The notes below the pieces were generated by a model. The model saw nothing but the letters and a program-made list of their open reading frames with translations. It had not been told where the DNA came from and did not search any database. Below, piece after piece: positions 36,402-47,763 of a stretch of DNA of 64,000 bases. Location: positions 38,312,571-38,376,570 of the forward strand of contig NC_081542.1 of NCBI RefSeq assembly GCF_901000735.1, written 5' to 3'. Source of the stretch: Corylus avellana. Its lineage: Eukaryota; Streptophyta; Magnoliopsida; Fagales; Betulaceae. Numbering within the stretch: the stretch's first letter is position 1; each line of letters opens with the position of its first letter. The position numbers were made by a program, and so were the translations under genes.

Positions 36402-37600
36402 TGTGGTGTGCAGGAGCGGAGGCAGAGAGACTGGAGTGGAACGCCGAGGGAGATAAAGTACTGGGTATAATAGGAGCAGAACGAAGTGCGTCCTAGGGTT
36501 TTCGTAGTTGGCCTAAATGACGATAATGCCCCCTCAAACTCTCAAAGTATTTTTTCTTTTTTAAATTACATTCTCTTGACCCAGTTGGACTTCAAGTTCA
36601 AGCCCATCAAACCCCAAAAAAAAAAAAGAAAAAAAGAAAAAAAAAAAGAATTAAATATATATCATCTAATTCTGCTAGGGTTTTAATTAGGGTTTTAATT
36701 AGGATTCACATCATATTAATAGAAAATTTGTATTATATGATATAATATAATGGTGATTATAGGTTGAATATATTGTGCTTAGTTTTGCAATTCTGGCATA
36801 TTAGCGTCTAAAAGTGGATCTAAGTTTGATTCCATCCATTTGAATCTGCCCATTCTATTTCTCGCCATTCATGTGTTCATATGGCTATAGAATTAAAGAA
36901 AAAGTCAATTTAAAATTCTTTAAGGCAAAGTAAAATAGCAAGATCAACTGCTTTTAAAATAATAATAGCAAGATCAAGTAGTAATTTACTCGATAGTTAC
37001 TTATTAATTTGGCTTCTCTTTAGAGAGAGAAGCACTGCCTTCTCTTTAGAATCCTTGTTGTTTTTGTCATCTTCCACCGCCTCTAGCGGTTTCTCTAAAA
37101 GAGGAGGGATGGACCACCGGCCAGCCCAGCCCCCACTCGCCAGCCACACACCAGTGTGTGGCTACAACGCCCCTTCTCCCTGTCGGTTGTCGCTTCCCTT
37201 ACTGGTGTTGACAAGTTCTAAGCTTTGTGTTATTTTTTAGTGTATTTATGCACTGATATATTTTTTTTTTTTTGCGGAGGCTTTTGCTCACGGTTGTTGG
37301 TTATTGTTTGCTCCCCACGAGGTTCGAGAACAGTTGAGGGGCCTCTCAAGATCCGTCCTTCCCTTGTGTCATTGCTATTCCGTCTTTGGTTTTGTGAGGA
37401 TGCTTCTCTTCAGCTGCTATCATTACCCTCCCCAATGCTTGGTCTCTTGCTGTGGAGCTTTTCAACGTTTGTTGCAGCTACTGCTTAGATGGTTCCTCTC
37501 GAGGAATTTTGCCTTTGGAAACCACCATCTTTAGTGATATTAGTTTTCTTGATGGGTCGGGTCATTTATTTGACCAATTTTCAATGGTTCTTATTTGTAT
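36402..37600. other. RPL11 promoter side and gene-poor DNA
   Basis: The first about 100 bp hold the RPL11 leader and core promoter on the minus strand, with an AGAG repeat just inside intron 1. At 37.0-37.5 kb a CT-rich, GC-richer tract (GGACCACCGGCCAGCCCAGC) differs in composition from its surroundings and may be a transposon leader, but it matches no family I recognise. Confidence 0.4.
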
Positions 37601-37830
37601 TGCACTATTTCTTAAATGAGCTAATACAACTCGATAACTCGCTCGATATCCGTTCGGTTAAGCTCGACCCAAACTCGGGCTAGACATTGTACAAGCTCGC
37701 TCGTTACTGTTATAACCCGCTCGATTAGTTAGTGATACATACCCGACTCACTCGATCAAACTCGATGGGAACTCATGAGGTCGACTCGTTTAAGACTCGA
37801 ACCGGCTCGTTAGCATGACTCGTTAGTTTG

Positions 37831-37868
<38 letters not shown>

Positions 37869-38554
37869 TAATTAAATAATATATGTTATATGAATTATTT
37901 AATATTCATGTGTATGTATTAGTTGACATACTAACTAGTTAGTTCATAAATTAACATATTATCTAGTTAATATATATTAAGTAAATATAATTAAGTACAT
38001 GTTACTCAATACTTCTATGTATATTACTTATTTTATTATACATGTGTGCTATATATTAGTATTAATATACTAACTAGTAACTAGTTAATTATTAAACTAT
38101 TTGTGATTGTAATTTAGATTTTATATCATACGAATTATCATTTGAATTTAGTCACATTAATTATCATATGGTCTAATATTTTGCCATATGAACATATAAT
38201 TACTAGTTAAGTAACTTAGTAAGGATAGTTAAAGATTTATGGTGTAAGTTTCATAATATTTAAGTATTAATGTATTATCATTATAATTTATAGCATTAAA
38301 CGCATTGCAAGATTATGTTACTGCTTGTAATTGACGCATTATAAGATTATTCTTGCAGTTATTTCTTCTAGAGTTCCCACTTGACTTTCACGTTGAACAT
38401 CTCCAAAGTAATTTGAATTAATTAAATTAAAGGGATATTCAGGAATTAATCTTGAATAGAATAATAAAATAGTAATAATAAGTACTAGTGTCATAAATAA
38501 TTATTTGTAATAGTAAATTGTAGTTAAATTAAATAAGGGGTTAAATATTAATTA

Positions 38555-39094
38555 GGGTTAAGTACTTAATACCCCCTGGGGTTTGAAAACTTTATTTTTA
38601 CCCCCCTGGGGTTTCATTTTTATCACAGGACCATCTTAGGGTTTTGATAAAGGACCAAGTTAGTCCATCCGTTAGTTGACCGTTAGGACTAACACGTGAA
38701 CCAATCAGATGTTGACACGTGGCACATATTTAATTTTTTTTTTTTTTTTTTTAAAAAAAGGAAAAAATTGGAGGTGGCTCTTGGCCATTTGGGAGCCACC
38801 CCCTTTGGCCATGGGTGTGGCCTGGCCACCCCCATTTGGCCGAGCCACCCCCAATTTTTTTCCTTTTCTTTTTTTTTTAAATGCATTTTTTTTTTAATTT
38901 TTTTTTAAAAAAATTAACTATGTGCCACGTGTCAACATCTGATTGGTCCACGTGTTAATCCTAATGGTCAACTAACGGATTGACTAACTTGGTCCTTTAT
39001 CAAAACCCCAGGAGGGTCCTGTGATAAAAATGAAACCCCAATGGCGTAAAAATAAAATTTTCAAACCCCAGGGGAGGTATTAAGTACTTAACCC
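38555..39094. mobile_element. Mutator-like foldback element with 9-bp TSD
   Basis: The 540-bp element starts GGGTTAAGTACTTAATACC and ends GGTATTAAGTACTTAACCC. The arms, about 190 bp each, pair through CACGTGTCAACATCTGATTGG. The 9-bp duplication TATTAATTA is at 38546-38554 and 39095-39103. The centre has a GC-rich GGCCACCCCC hairpin like the element at the window start. It is nested within the larger element. Confidence 0.9.
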
Positions 39095-39370
39095 TATTAA
39101 TTAACAAATGATGGAAATCAAATAAGGTGGGGGCAGTAGTGTAGTTTAAAAAAGTGAGAGGTTTGAATTAAAAAGAAAATCTACATACTACCACTTGTGT
39201 GGCTTTGATTGGATATATGGGGATATCTTATCCCCTTAGCCTTAGCAAAAGACAAAAAAAACAAAAAAACAAAAGGGACCACGCCCTTGCTTTTGGTAAA
39301 ACACTTAGCATCAGAGAGAGAGAGAGCGAGAGAGAGAGGGAAAGCGCAAGAAACACTGTGTGCGGCTAAG

Positions 39371-39850
39371 ATGGTGGTGATTAAGGTGAGAAGTTGGCGA
39401 GCCGAGTCGAGTGCTCGATAAGACACTCGGCTCGCCTAGAAGACGAGCTCGAGCTCGATCTCACACAAGATTTTCCTCTTGGTGAGTCGAGCCGAGTCCA
39501 CCATTTATGGCTCGTCACGAGCTCGAGCCGAGCTTGAGCTTGTGAACAGTACATACGAGCTGATCTTGAACACCTCCAACTTCCCCGAACTCGACTCGTT
39601 TACGGCCCTGGTCATACCAACGTAATTCAAGGTAAAAGCTTCAAATTCCCCTAGTTTCTGCAATGTTCTTTGTGAGCATAGATTTTTTTTTTTAATTTTT
39701 TTGGTGTTGAACATGACTCTTCCTTTTGGGTATTCTTTTGTTTTGCTTTAAAGATTGGATTTTTATGTGGGTTTTCTGTTTTTGGTTTGTGGGTGTTCTT
39801 GTTTTCATTGGGTTTGCTAATTCAGAGGGAAAGATTTAGATTGTGGTTGT
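39371..39850 (+). other. Gene-like 5' end (ATG, donor) broken by a hAT-like fragment
   Basis: After a GAGA-rich leader-like tract, ATGGTGGTGATTAAG is followed by GTGAGAAG, a good donor context. Next comes a GAGCTCGAGC-rich stretch (about 39395-39600) that ends CTCGTTTACGGCCCT, a hAT-like terminus. TACCAACGTAATTCAAG then meets GTAAAAG, another good donor. It may be a captured or dead first exon. No protein family could be named. Confidence 0.25.
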
Positions 39851-41861
39851 TTGCATTTAATATATGAGAAGTAATTGGATGAAGGAAATATGTGCATGTG
39901 AGGTACTTCAAGTTAAGATACTCCGTTCGCTCACTTATTGTTGGAATTTAGTTAGAAGTAGAAAGTTCAATAAGAACAATAGCACAAGTTTCTCTTTGAT
40001 TTTTCCTATGTTTAGGTTACAAAACTATTTTTTTTTTTTTTTTTTGTATAAAAATGTATTTCATAATAGCTTCTTTTATCTTTCTTCGTACAATTAAAAT
40101 ATTATTTTTTTACAAAATATAAAATCTTTACCTACCTTCACTTTTTTCACAAAATCTCAACACAATCTTTAATTAAAAACAAAAAATGAAAGGGAAAAGA
40201 GAAAAGAGAAATATTTATACTAAAATAATGTGTAGGGAACCACTTTTGATTCTCTACGCATTGAGAAACACTGTAGCAACCCTTAGTTAAATACAAGAAA
40301 TCTGATGTGAATATGTTTTTGTGGTTTTTCTAAATTTTTTTTTAAGCAATGTGAAGTGAATAACATATAAGGTATTTGCTGTTAGTACTCTTGTCGAGTT
40401 TTGACATTTTTAGACAAGCTTGTTTTAATTGACCTTTAAACGATCTGAGTTCGAGCCGTTTCGACATTCTCAATCAAGCTCGTTTTAATTGACGTTTAAA
40501 TGATCCAAGTTCGAGCCGTTTAAGTCGTAGTCTTATGGAGGTGGAGGTGGAGGTGGAGAATATAGTTGTAGGCTTATGACAATGGAAGAAGAAGGGTGAA
40601 GAAAATAGAAAAGTTGATAGAAGAGTTGAAAAGGGAACTTTAAAAAAGTAAAAGAGACTTAAAAAAAAAAAAGGTAAAAGAGACGTGATCAAAAGGCTGT
40701 TTTCTTTGAATGACATTGAAATGCACGAGAAACGAAATCCAAAATAAAATATGATTAAAAGGCTGTGTTTTTTTTTTTTTTTTTCTTTACAAAAAATTTT
40801 TGATAGTTAAGATGCTCAACAAGAATAATTAGAACAGGCTAAATAAACAAAATTTGGACACGTAATAAATGACTGCAACATGCAACTTTCTGACTAGACC
40901 AATATATATTTTTGAATATTTTATCTCTTGTCTCACACCCGTGTCACTTCGTTCTCCCTTCTCCTGATTAATTACTGAACATGACTTCTTCTACACCTAA
41001 TAATAACAAATAGTGTGTACTTTCTTACAATTTTATTTTATTTTATTTTTTTCAACTGCAATTTTTTTTATTCTTATTTTTTCAATGACCAAATGAACAG
41101 CATGACATCATAATTCGTAAATCAAATCAGTACAAATGTTGCTTTGCAATAAAGCTTGTGACCATCGTCGAATCTCTTCTTAACTATATTTCATATTAAC
41201 TAATATTTTAATTTACATTTTTTTTTAAAAAAAAAATAGTTAACTTAATATATATACTAAGTTAGTATATATATATACATTAAATAGCCTATAATTTATT
41301 TATCAAAGTAACCTATACTTAATTATACTTAGTAACTTAGCTAATATGGTAGTTTATTAATTAACTAACTAGTATGTTAATACTAATATATAACACACAC
41401 ATATATAATAATATATATATTTTTTTAGTTTACATATATAATAATATAAGTAATATACATAGAAATATTGAGTAACCTATAGTATATTAACTAATACATA
41501 CACATATAAATATTAAATAATCTATATAACATATATTACTTATTACTAATATACATACATATTAAATTTATATAACTAATTTTTTTGTAATACACACACA
41601 CACACAAAAGAAATATGAACAAGCTAATGAGTTGGACTAACGAGTCGTGCTAGCAATCCAGTTGAGCTTTAAACGAGTTGAGCTCACGAACCCCCATCAA
41701 GTTCAATCGAATGAGCGGAATATGTATCATTTGCTAATCGAGTGGATTTTTACAGTAACGAGTGAGTTTGTACAATATCGAGCTCGACTTTGGGTCGACC
41801 TTAACCAAGCAGATTGTCGAGTGTATTGGCTCGTTTACCACCCTAAGTATGTCTTTGTATT

Positions 41862-42092
41862 AGTTATTGCACTATTGGAAGATGAGACTTGGAGTTTGTA
41901 CTTTCTAACTATAATGGACCCATATTATGCTGGTGGGAGAATATGTCTTAGAGACGAAATGAGATTTTTGATTAATTGTGTTTGGATTATTTATAGATCT
42001 CTAATTGATGTTTTATAAGTAATTTGGTAGTATAAGTAGTTGGTTATTGGATAAAATATAACTGTAAGAAAATGTTTCAATTCGATTTAATA
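41862..42092. other. Spacer between long-inverted-repeat element and NLR unit A
   Basis: AT-rich, no gene seen. It is not represented beside NLR copy B, where a gap begins instead. Confidence 0.35.
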
Positions 42093-42393
42093 TCAGTGCT
42101 TAGTATAAATTGTATTTGCTTTTTTTATTACTCTTTATCTTTGGACAACAGCATTTGTCTTTACTAATTTGCTTAGTTTTCTTGATTTCATGTTCTTTTT
42201 TCTCCTAGTTATGTGTTTCTCATGTATAGTTCATGTGTTCTTGCATTGCGTTTTCTTTTTTTAATGATATTTCTATTACTTCTAAAAGAAACACAATACA
42301 AGTTCTAAGTAGGTGTCATGTCTTGCTTTGGGCTTGGGGCGTGACAATTAACCTAAATTCATTTCTAATTGTGACAATATTAGAGAGGAAACC

Positions 42394-45204
42394 ATGACAG
42401 AAACCGTTGTGACCCTTGTCATCAATGAGCTGGTTCAGTTGATTGCTCATGAATCAAAATTGCTAAGGGGTGTCCACCGAGATGTTGCGGACATGAGAGA
42501 TGAACTTGAGAGCATCCAGTGTTTCCTCAAAGATGCAAATAGAGAGGACCTCCAAGATGGCGTCAAAACATGGGTGAAACAAGTGAGAGAAGTAGCCTAT
42601 GATATAGAAGATGTAATTGATGAATACGTTCTTCACGTGGCACAACATCGCCATCAGCAAAGTTTTATTGCTTTCCTCCATAAAATTGGCCACTTATTCA
42701 AAAAATTAAAACCACGTCATGACATAGCTACAAAGATTCAAGCTATCAAAATATCAATCCGTGACATCAAGGAAAGAAGTGAAAGATATGGTTTTAGTTC
42801 CTTAGAGCAAGGATCAAGTAGTAGTGAATCTAGTGTTACATACCATGACCCTAGAGTGGGTGCACTTTTCATTGGGGAAGATGAAGTTGTGGGCATTGAG
42901 TCTACAAGGGATGAGCTCGTAAGCTGGTTGGTGGGGGGAGTATCTAAACGATCTGTTATTTCAATTGTAGGCATGGGCGGAATTGGTAAGACAACTCTTG
43001 CTAAGAAAGTATATGAGAATGAATTAGTGAAAGGACATTTTGACTGCCATGTTTGGATCACAGTGTCTCAGTCATACAACATCCAGAAGATACTCAGCTC
43101 CATGACAAAGATAGTCTACTGTGAAGATGAAACGGCTCCAGGGCAAATAGACATGACGGACGAGATCACATTAATCAGCCAGCTGAGGAAATATTTACAG
43201 CAAAAGAGGTATGTTGTGGTTTTTGATGATGTTTGGAAGTTAGAGTTTTGGGAAATTGTGAAACACGCTTTACCATACAATGACAGAGGAAGCAGGATTA
43301 TTATCACAACACGCAGTGATCTCATTGGTGTATCTTGTAAAGAATCTTTTTTCGATCAGGTCCAAAAGCTACAACCTCTGTCTCAAGACAATGCTTGGGA
43401 ATTGTTTTGTAGAAAGGCATTCCAGTCCGAGTTTCAAAGGTGTTGTCCCAAAGAGTTGGTGAAACTGTCGATGGACATTGTCAAAAAATGTGAAGGCCTG
43501 CCACTTGCAATTGTTGCCATAGGTGGTCTTTTGTCAACAAAGGAAAAAGTGTCATTAGAATGGAAAAAGTTGCATGATAGCCTTAGTTCTGAGCTAGAAT
43601 GTAATCCACACCTTACAAGTGTAACAAAAATTCTCTTTCTTAGTTATCATGATCTTCCGTGCTACCTAAAGTTTTGCTACTTGTACTTTGGCATTTTTCC
43701 AGAGGACTACTCAATCACAAGTGATAGATTACTTTGGCTATGGGAAGCTGGGGGCTTCATAAAAGGAAAGAAGGGAAAACCATTGCTAGAGGTAGCTGAA
43801 GAATACTTAACGGAGCTTATCCAAAGAAACTTGGTTCAAGTTTCATTTGGGGAGTTTGATTATGATATAATTACAAAGTTTAGAATCCATGATTTGCTGC
43901 ATGAAACCATCATATTGAAGGCTGGAGAGTTGAATTTCTCTCAAGTTCTGGAAGCAGGCGATACTACCTTCCAAGGTAAAAGCCGGAGCCTATCAATCCA
44001 CGATGCTAGAGAAAATGTCTTTGAGGCAATTGAGTACTCTCGTGTCCGTTCTATTTTTCTCTTCAACATGCATGAAATGCCTAGGTCTTTCATGGTTAAA
44101 TTGTTCAAAAAGTTCAAGCTTTTAAAAGTGTTAGATTTTGAAAATGCTCCTATTGATTATCTTGCTCAAGAAGTGGGTACTTTATTCCATTTGAAGTACT
44201 TAAATTTGAGGAGAACAAAAGTGAAGATACTTCCAAATTCAGTGGGTATGCTACAAAACCTTCAGACACTAAATCTTATGCAAACCCTAGTGCATGAGCT
44301 ACCAATTGAGATATTTAGGCTTTATAAGTTACGACATGTTATGGCTTTTTCTCATGACTTTGGAATTAAAAGTAGCCTTCATTCGGTGCAAGGAGTCAAA
44401 GTACATGAAGGGGTTGGATGTTTAAACGAATTGCAGCACCTATCAATGATTGAGGCAAATCATCATGGGGTTGGTTTATTTGAAGAGCTCGAAAAGTTGA
44501 GTCAGTTGAGGATGTTGGGCATTTTAAATATGACTACAGAACGAGGGAGGGCCCTATGTACCTCCATACAAAAGATGGTCCACCTTAAATTTTTGGTTGT
44601 AGGCTCAATTAGTGAAGATGAGCTTATAGACTTAGAATCAATTTCTTTGCCCCCTCCATCTCTAATGCATATCTATCTAAGAGGGCGATTGAAGAAGTTG
44701 CCGAATTGGATTCTAGAGCTTCAAAATCTGGTCACGCTAGTCTTATTTTTCTCATCATTAGAGGAATATCCACTGTCGTGTGTCCAAGCTTTGCCAAATC
44801 TAATTACCCTTTCCCTCAATCAAGCGTATGATGGGGAGCAACTGCATTTTGAGGGAGGTTTTAGAAAACTCAAGAAGCTCACCCTCAGAGAGATGAAAAA
44901 ATTAAAGATGGTGGAAATAGACAAAGGATCACTGTCCAGTCTTGAGCGACTAGAGATTGGGCCATGCCCGCAAATGAAGGAGGTACCCTCTGGAATCCAA
45001 CACCTTGAAAGCCTAAAGCTTATCGACTTCTATGAAATGCAAAAAGAATTTGTGCTACGTATGCAGCCTGATGGAGGCGAAGATTATTGGAAAGTCAAGA
45101 AGGTAACTACTATCCATCTCAAGTATCGGATTAAAGGAGAACAATATCAAACATACAAGCTTGGTGACTCGGACTTATTGGAGCGTTTGCAAGGGTCAAT
45201 CTAG
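42394..45204 (+). CDS. CC-NBS-LRR disease-resistance protein, RPM1-like, copy A
   Basis: Single exon, 936 residues. An Rx-type coiled coil (1 to about 150) has the EDVID motif at 72-76. The NB-ARC follows: P-loop GMGGIGKTT at 193-201, RNBS-A FDCHVWITVSQ, kinase-2 VVVFDDVW at 274-281, RNBS-B GSRIIITTR, GLPL at 368-371, RNBS-D CYLYFGIFPEDY, and an MHD-position IHD at 498-500. About 400 residues of leucine-rich repeats complete it. Such proteins act as cytoplasmic immune sensors; RPM1-type CNLs often guard membrane-linked targets such as RIN4, which cannot be shown here. The protein ends 7 codons earlier than copy B because TGG is TAG here. All motifs are intact. Confidence 0.93.
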   Translation: MTETVVTLVINELVQLIAHESKLLRGVHRDVADMRDELESIQCFLKDANREDLQDGVKTWVKQVREVAYDIEDVIDEYVLHVAQHRHQQSFIAFLHKIGHLFKKLKPRHDIATKIQAIKISIRDIKERSERYGFSSLEQGSSSSESSVTYHDPRVGALFIGEDEVVGIESTRDELVSWLVGGVSKRSVISIVGMGGIGKTTLAKKVYENELVKGHFDCHVWITVSQSYNIQKILSSMTKIVYCEDETAPGQIDMTDEITLISQLRKYLQQKRYVVVFDDVWKLEFWEIVKHALPYNDRGSRIIITTRSDLIGVSCKESFFDQVQKLQPLSQDNAWELFCRKAFQSEFQRCCPKELVKLSMDIVKKCEGLPLAIVAIGGLLSTKEKVSLEWKKLHDSLSSELECNPHLTSVTKILFLSYHDLPCYLKFCYLYFGIFPEDYSITSDRLLWLWEAGGFIKGKKGKPLLEVAEEYLTELIQRNLVQVSFGEFDYDIITKFRIHDLLHETIILKAGELNFSQVLEAGDTTFQGKSRSLSIHDARENVFEAIEYSRVRSIFLFNMHEMPRSFMVKLFKKFKLLKVLDFENAPIDYLAQEVGTLFHLKYLNLRRTKVKILPNSVGMLQNLQTLNLMQTLVHELPIEIFRLYKLRHVMAFSHDFGIKSSLHSVQGVKVHEGVGCLNELQHLSMIEANHHGVGLFEELEKLSQLRMLGILNMTTERGRALCTSIQKMVHLKFLVVGSISEDELIDLESISLPPPSLMHIYLRGRLKKLPNWILELQNLVTLVLFFSSLEEYPLSCVQALPNLITLSLNQAYDGEQLHFEGGFRKLKKLTLREMKKLKMVEIDKGSLSSLERLEIGPCPQMKEVPSGIQHLESLKLIDFYEMQKEFVLRMQPDGGEDYWKVKKVTTIHLKYRIKGEQYQTYKLGDSDLLERLQGSI

Positions 45205-45346
45205 GGGGATCAAACTGCCATGTAGAATTTCAATGATGAACAAGGTATGCACTTCTAATTAGCCACAAGATTTCCATGAATTTTTCTTTTTATATATATT
45301 TTTTTATATGTAATGATAAAATTCTTCACATTATGTGGCTGACTAA

Positions 45347-45581
45347 GGGCTATTTGGGATTGCGTTTGAGGGGCCTAAAAGTGATTTTAACGCTCAAAAT
45401 ATCAGTTTGAAGAAAAAAGTACTCATTTGGTAAAAAAATTAAAAGCACTTTCAAGGATCCAACAAGCCTAAAAAATGTCAAAAATGCACTTTTGTCAAAA
45501 TCTTAAAATTGAAACTTTTGCCAAAAGATTTTTTTTTTTACTTAAAAGCTCTATTTTTTAAACGTAATCTTAAACAAGCTC
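45347..45581. mobile_element. PIF/Harbinger-like MITE downstream of NLR A
   Basis: GGGCTATTTGGGATTGCGTTT on the left faces the inverse of GAGCTTGTTTAAGATTACGTTT on the right, with TAA at 45344-45346 and 45582-45584. The same insertion is present beside NLR B at 58330-58563, so it predates separation of the copies. Confidence 0.75.
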
Positions 45582-45584
45582 TAA

Positions 45585-47566
45585 GAAAGTCATACATTGG
45601 CCGCGCGATGAGTTCCCACCTAAGCTACTGTTTGAATGCTACCAACTCCTTTTGCTCACTAAATTGTGTTTGTTGTTTTTTGTATTTCTATTTATTTGAT
45701 ATTTTAATTTGTCATCACTAAAAAGAGTTTGATTCTAATCTATGTTACAACAAGGATCTAGCAGTGGTAATTAGACTTGGGCCAACACAAATGACCTTTT
45801 ATAATTAAAAGATTAATTCTTTAGGGGGGTTTGTTCTCATATGTAACAGTTTTGAGGGCTTTGAAACCAATGTGTTATAATGGATAGTTTATTTAGTATA
45901 AAAAGCTGTTACTTGTATGCCACAATAGGACATTGGAGTATTTTCATAAAAGAGTAATACTTATGATATATTTCCCTACAAATTGAAATATTCATGACCT
46001 TCGAACTCGCACCATCCATTATCCAATTAATTATAATAGAACAAAATTGCCTTAAAATAACATTGCATTAATTATAGTATAACTACAGAGACGAAAATAA
46101 AACAATGCTGAAATGCTTTAAAAAAAAGGGTTTTGTATTTGGCTAAACTAGCATCTTGAATGGACAATGTTTAATCAGAAGGAGGAGCTTGAAATGCATT
46201 CTCATGTATAATAGTTTTTCCTTGTGTCTTTTGCAGTTGTTCTTCTTGGTGCTTTGATTCGACATCAAATCTTTCAGTTCGTGGCTTGGCTTCGACAACA
46301 GATCAATGGTGTTGTAGAAAATCCATTTCGCTAATTTCACAAACCCAGAAACAATTGCAATTCACTTTTTATAATTCTATGTTGTTTCATGCTATACCTG
46401 TTGAAGTACTTTACAAGTAAACACTTCATATGTAAATTAGTTCATTTTAAGCATTTTGAAATTTTTGCTTGAATCCCTTACAAGATTTTCCTTCTCTATC
46501 CGGGACTGTAAAAATTTTGAATGCTAATAAGAAGCACCAATATTCACAATCCACAAGTCAAAGAACAATCATGGCATCCACTGGAATAGTCACCAAAACC
46601 CAAAATTAAGATAACAACAATTGATCAAAATCTGAAAGAAAAAAAAAAAAAAAAAATCAACCAAATGAATTAAAATAAGAACTGGGTGCTTGAAATGAGA
46701 ATTTGATGGCACCTAGATACTGAATTCAATAAAGCCTTTGATAATCTTCTTAATGATTCAGACCATGATTTTTATTCAGTCTTGCTTATTTACTTGTTCT
46801 TGGAAAATAAATGGGTTATGTGGGTTGGATTGAGCTAGTGACCTAGCAAAGCGGTTGGAATAAGTGGCCATTGAGTGACAAAGCAATAATAATAAAAAAA
46901 AGAGTATTACAAGACACTACTGTTCAGTGACATGAGGGACTACTTTCTTAATGGATGGCTTTTGTTTGGATATTAATATGTGCTATTCCCATCACTAAAG
47001 CTATAGTTGTTCCTAGCTATTTGTCATTTTGAAGAATAACTATTCAACATAGATTGTTATCCTGTGAATAAAAAAGTAACCAAATGAATGGAATAACTAT
47101 TCTCCAGTATTACTATTCTATTCTGAGTTCTAATCCGCATACCAACCGTACTCTTAATGAGTAGAAAGAAGTCTCATCTCAACCTATACAGCTAGCTCAA
47201 ACAATGGGGGATACGTCTCGTGCAAAAGAAAGAGTGGTAGAATTTCATGTACGATGGAATATATATTCCTTAAATGAGAATGGTAAAAGTGATTAGTATC
47301 ACATTAGTGATAATAAGTTTAAAATTGTCTCAACATGTTAATGTGGACAAAGCAACAGTGACACAACTCTCCAAATCTTCAACAAAATAAAGCATGTTGA
47401 AAATTTGCTATTTTACAGTTGAGCCAATTAAGTTAAATGCTACCATCTTTGTCATCAAAATTGCTGAGATTTGAAAATGAATTGATTAGAAAATTAGAAT
47501 TGAGGAATTAAGATATTGACATGCATAATTGGATTAGAAAACTTAGGGTTTGAGGATGATTTTGTT
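45585..47566. other. Downstream flank of NLR A, no gene seen
   Basis: AT-rich DNA nearly identical to 58567-60548. Short open frames here are conserved only because the whole unit is duplicated; none shows a domain. Confidence 0.5.
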
Positions 47567-47600
47567 TAGGGGTGTCAAGGCGGTTACGGTTAGCGGTTTT
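47567..47600. mobile_element. First 34 bp of a hAT element, cut by gap
   Basis: TAGGGGTGTCAAGGCGG begins right after ATTTTGTT (47559-47566), exactly as at 60541-60549. The sequence then enters the 100-N gap, so the same hAT insertion exists in both units. Confidence 0.9.
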
Positions 47601-47700
47601 NNNNNNNNNNNNNNNNNNNNNNNNNNNNNNNNNNNNNNNNNNNNNNNNNNNNNNNNNNNNNNNNNNNNNNNNNNNNNNNNNNNNNNNNNNNNNNNNNNNN
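47601..47700. other. Assembly gap of exactly 100 N
   Basis: A round-number gap is the usual sign of a scaffold join of unknown size. The left side stops in the GGTTAGCGGTT repeats of a hAT element; the right side starts within three bases of the position where the RLP51 gap begins. Confidence 0.95.
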
Positions 47701-47763
47701 GGTGGCGGTGGCGGCGGTGTAGAGGAGGAGCAAGAGAGTGAAGAAGAATGGTTGTGGTGCCAT
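47701..47763 (-). pseudogene. 5' end of a second RLP51-like coding region (cut by gap)
   Basis: On the minus strand, the ATG at 47763-47761 opens a frame with a signal-peptide start like that at 17024, but one short residue tract differs: Gln replaces a Pro and the Pro run is shorter. Only 21 codons are present before the gap. It may be an allele rather than a second gene. Confidence 0.75.

Larger units (their letters stand above)
37602..41853. mobile_element. Large (about 4.2 kb) element with long terminal inverted repeats, hAT-like
   Basis: The sequence from about 37615 to 38130 pairs in inverse orientation with about 41240-41840. Examples are GTTAAGCTCGACCCAAA, TTGTACAAGCTCGCTCGTTA and GACTCGTTAGT on the left and their inverses on the right, followed by long AT-rich arms. 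The right end GGCTCGTTTACCACCCTA is typical of plant hAT-type ends. TTTGTATT occurs at 37594-37601 and 41854-41861 and could be the 8-bp duplication, but the left terminus does not match well. No transposase is recognised; a foldback element and other DNA are nested inside. Confidence 0.6.
42093..47600 (+). repeat. Duplicated unit A (NLR gene plus flanks)
   Basis: About 5.5 kb almost identical to 55076-60582. Flanks differ at roughly one position per hundred; the first two-thirds of the NLR differ somewhat more. The unit ends exactly at a 100-N gap, inside the start of the hAT element whose full copy lies at 60549. Its left limit is set by where the other copy emerges from a gap, so the true extent is unknown. 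Confidence 0.9.

Noticed and set aside
37055..37534. Overlapping plus-strand frames in a CT-rich region
   Set aside because: Three frames overlap with no domain, no splice support and no homology I recognise; not enough to call a gene.
45509..45721. Small frame conserved in both NLR units (also 58458-58703)
   Set aside because: It starts inside a MITE and is conserved only because the whole unit is duplicated; the reading starts differ between copies.
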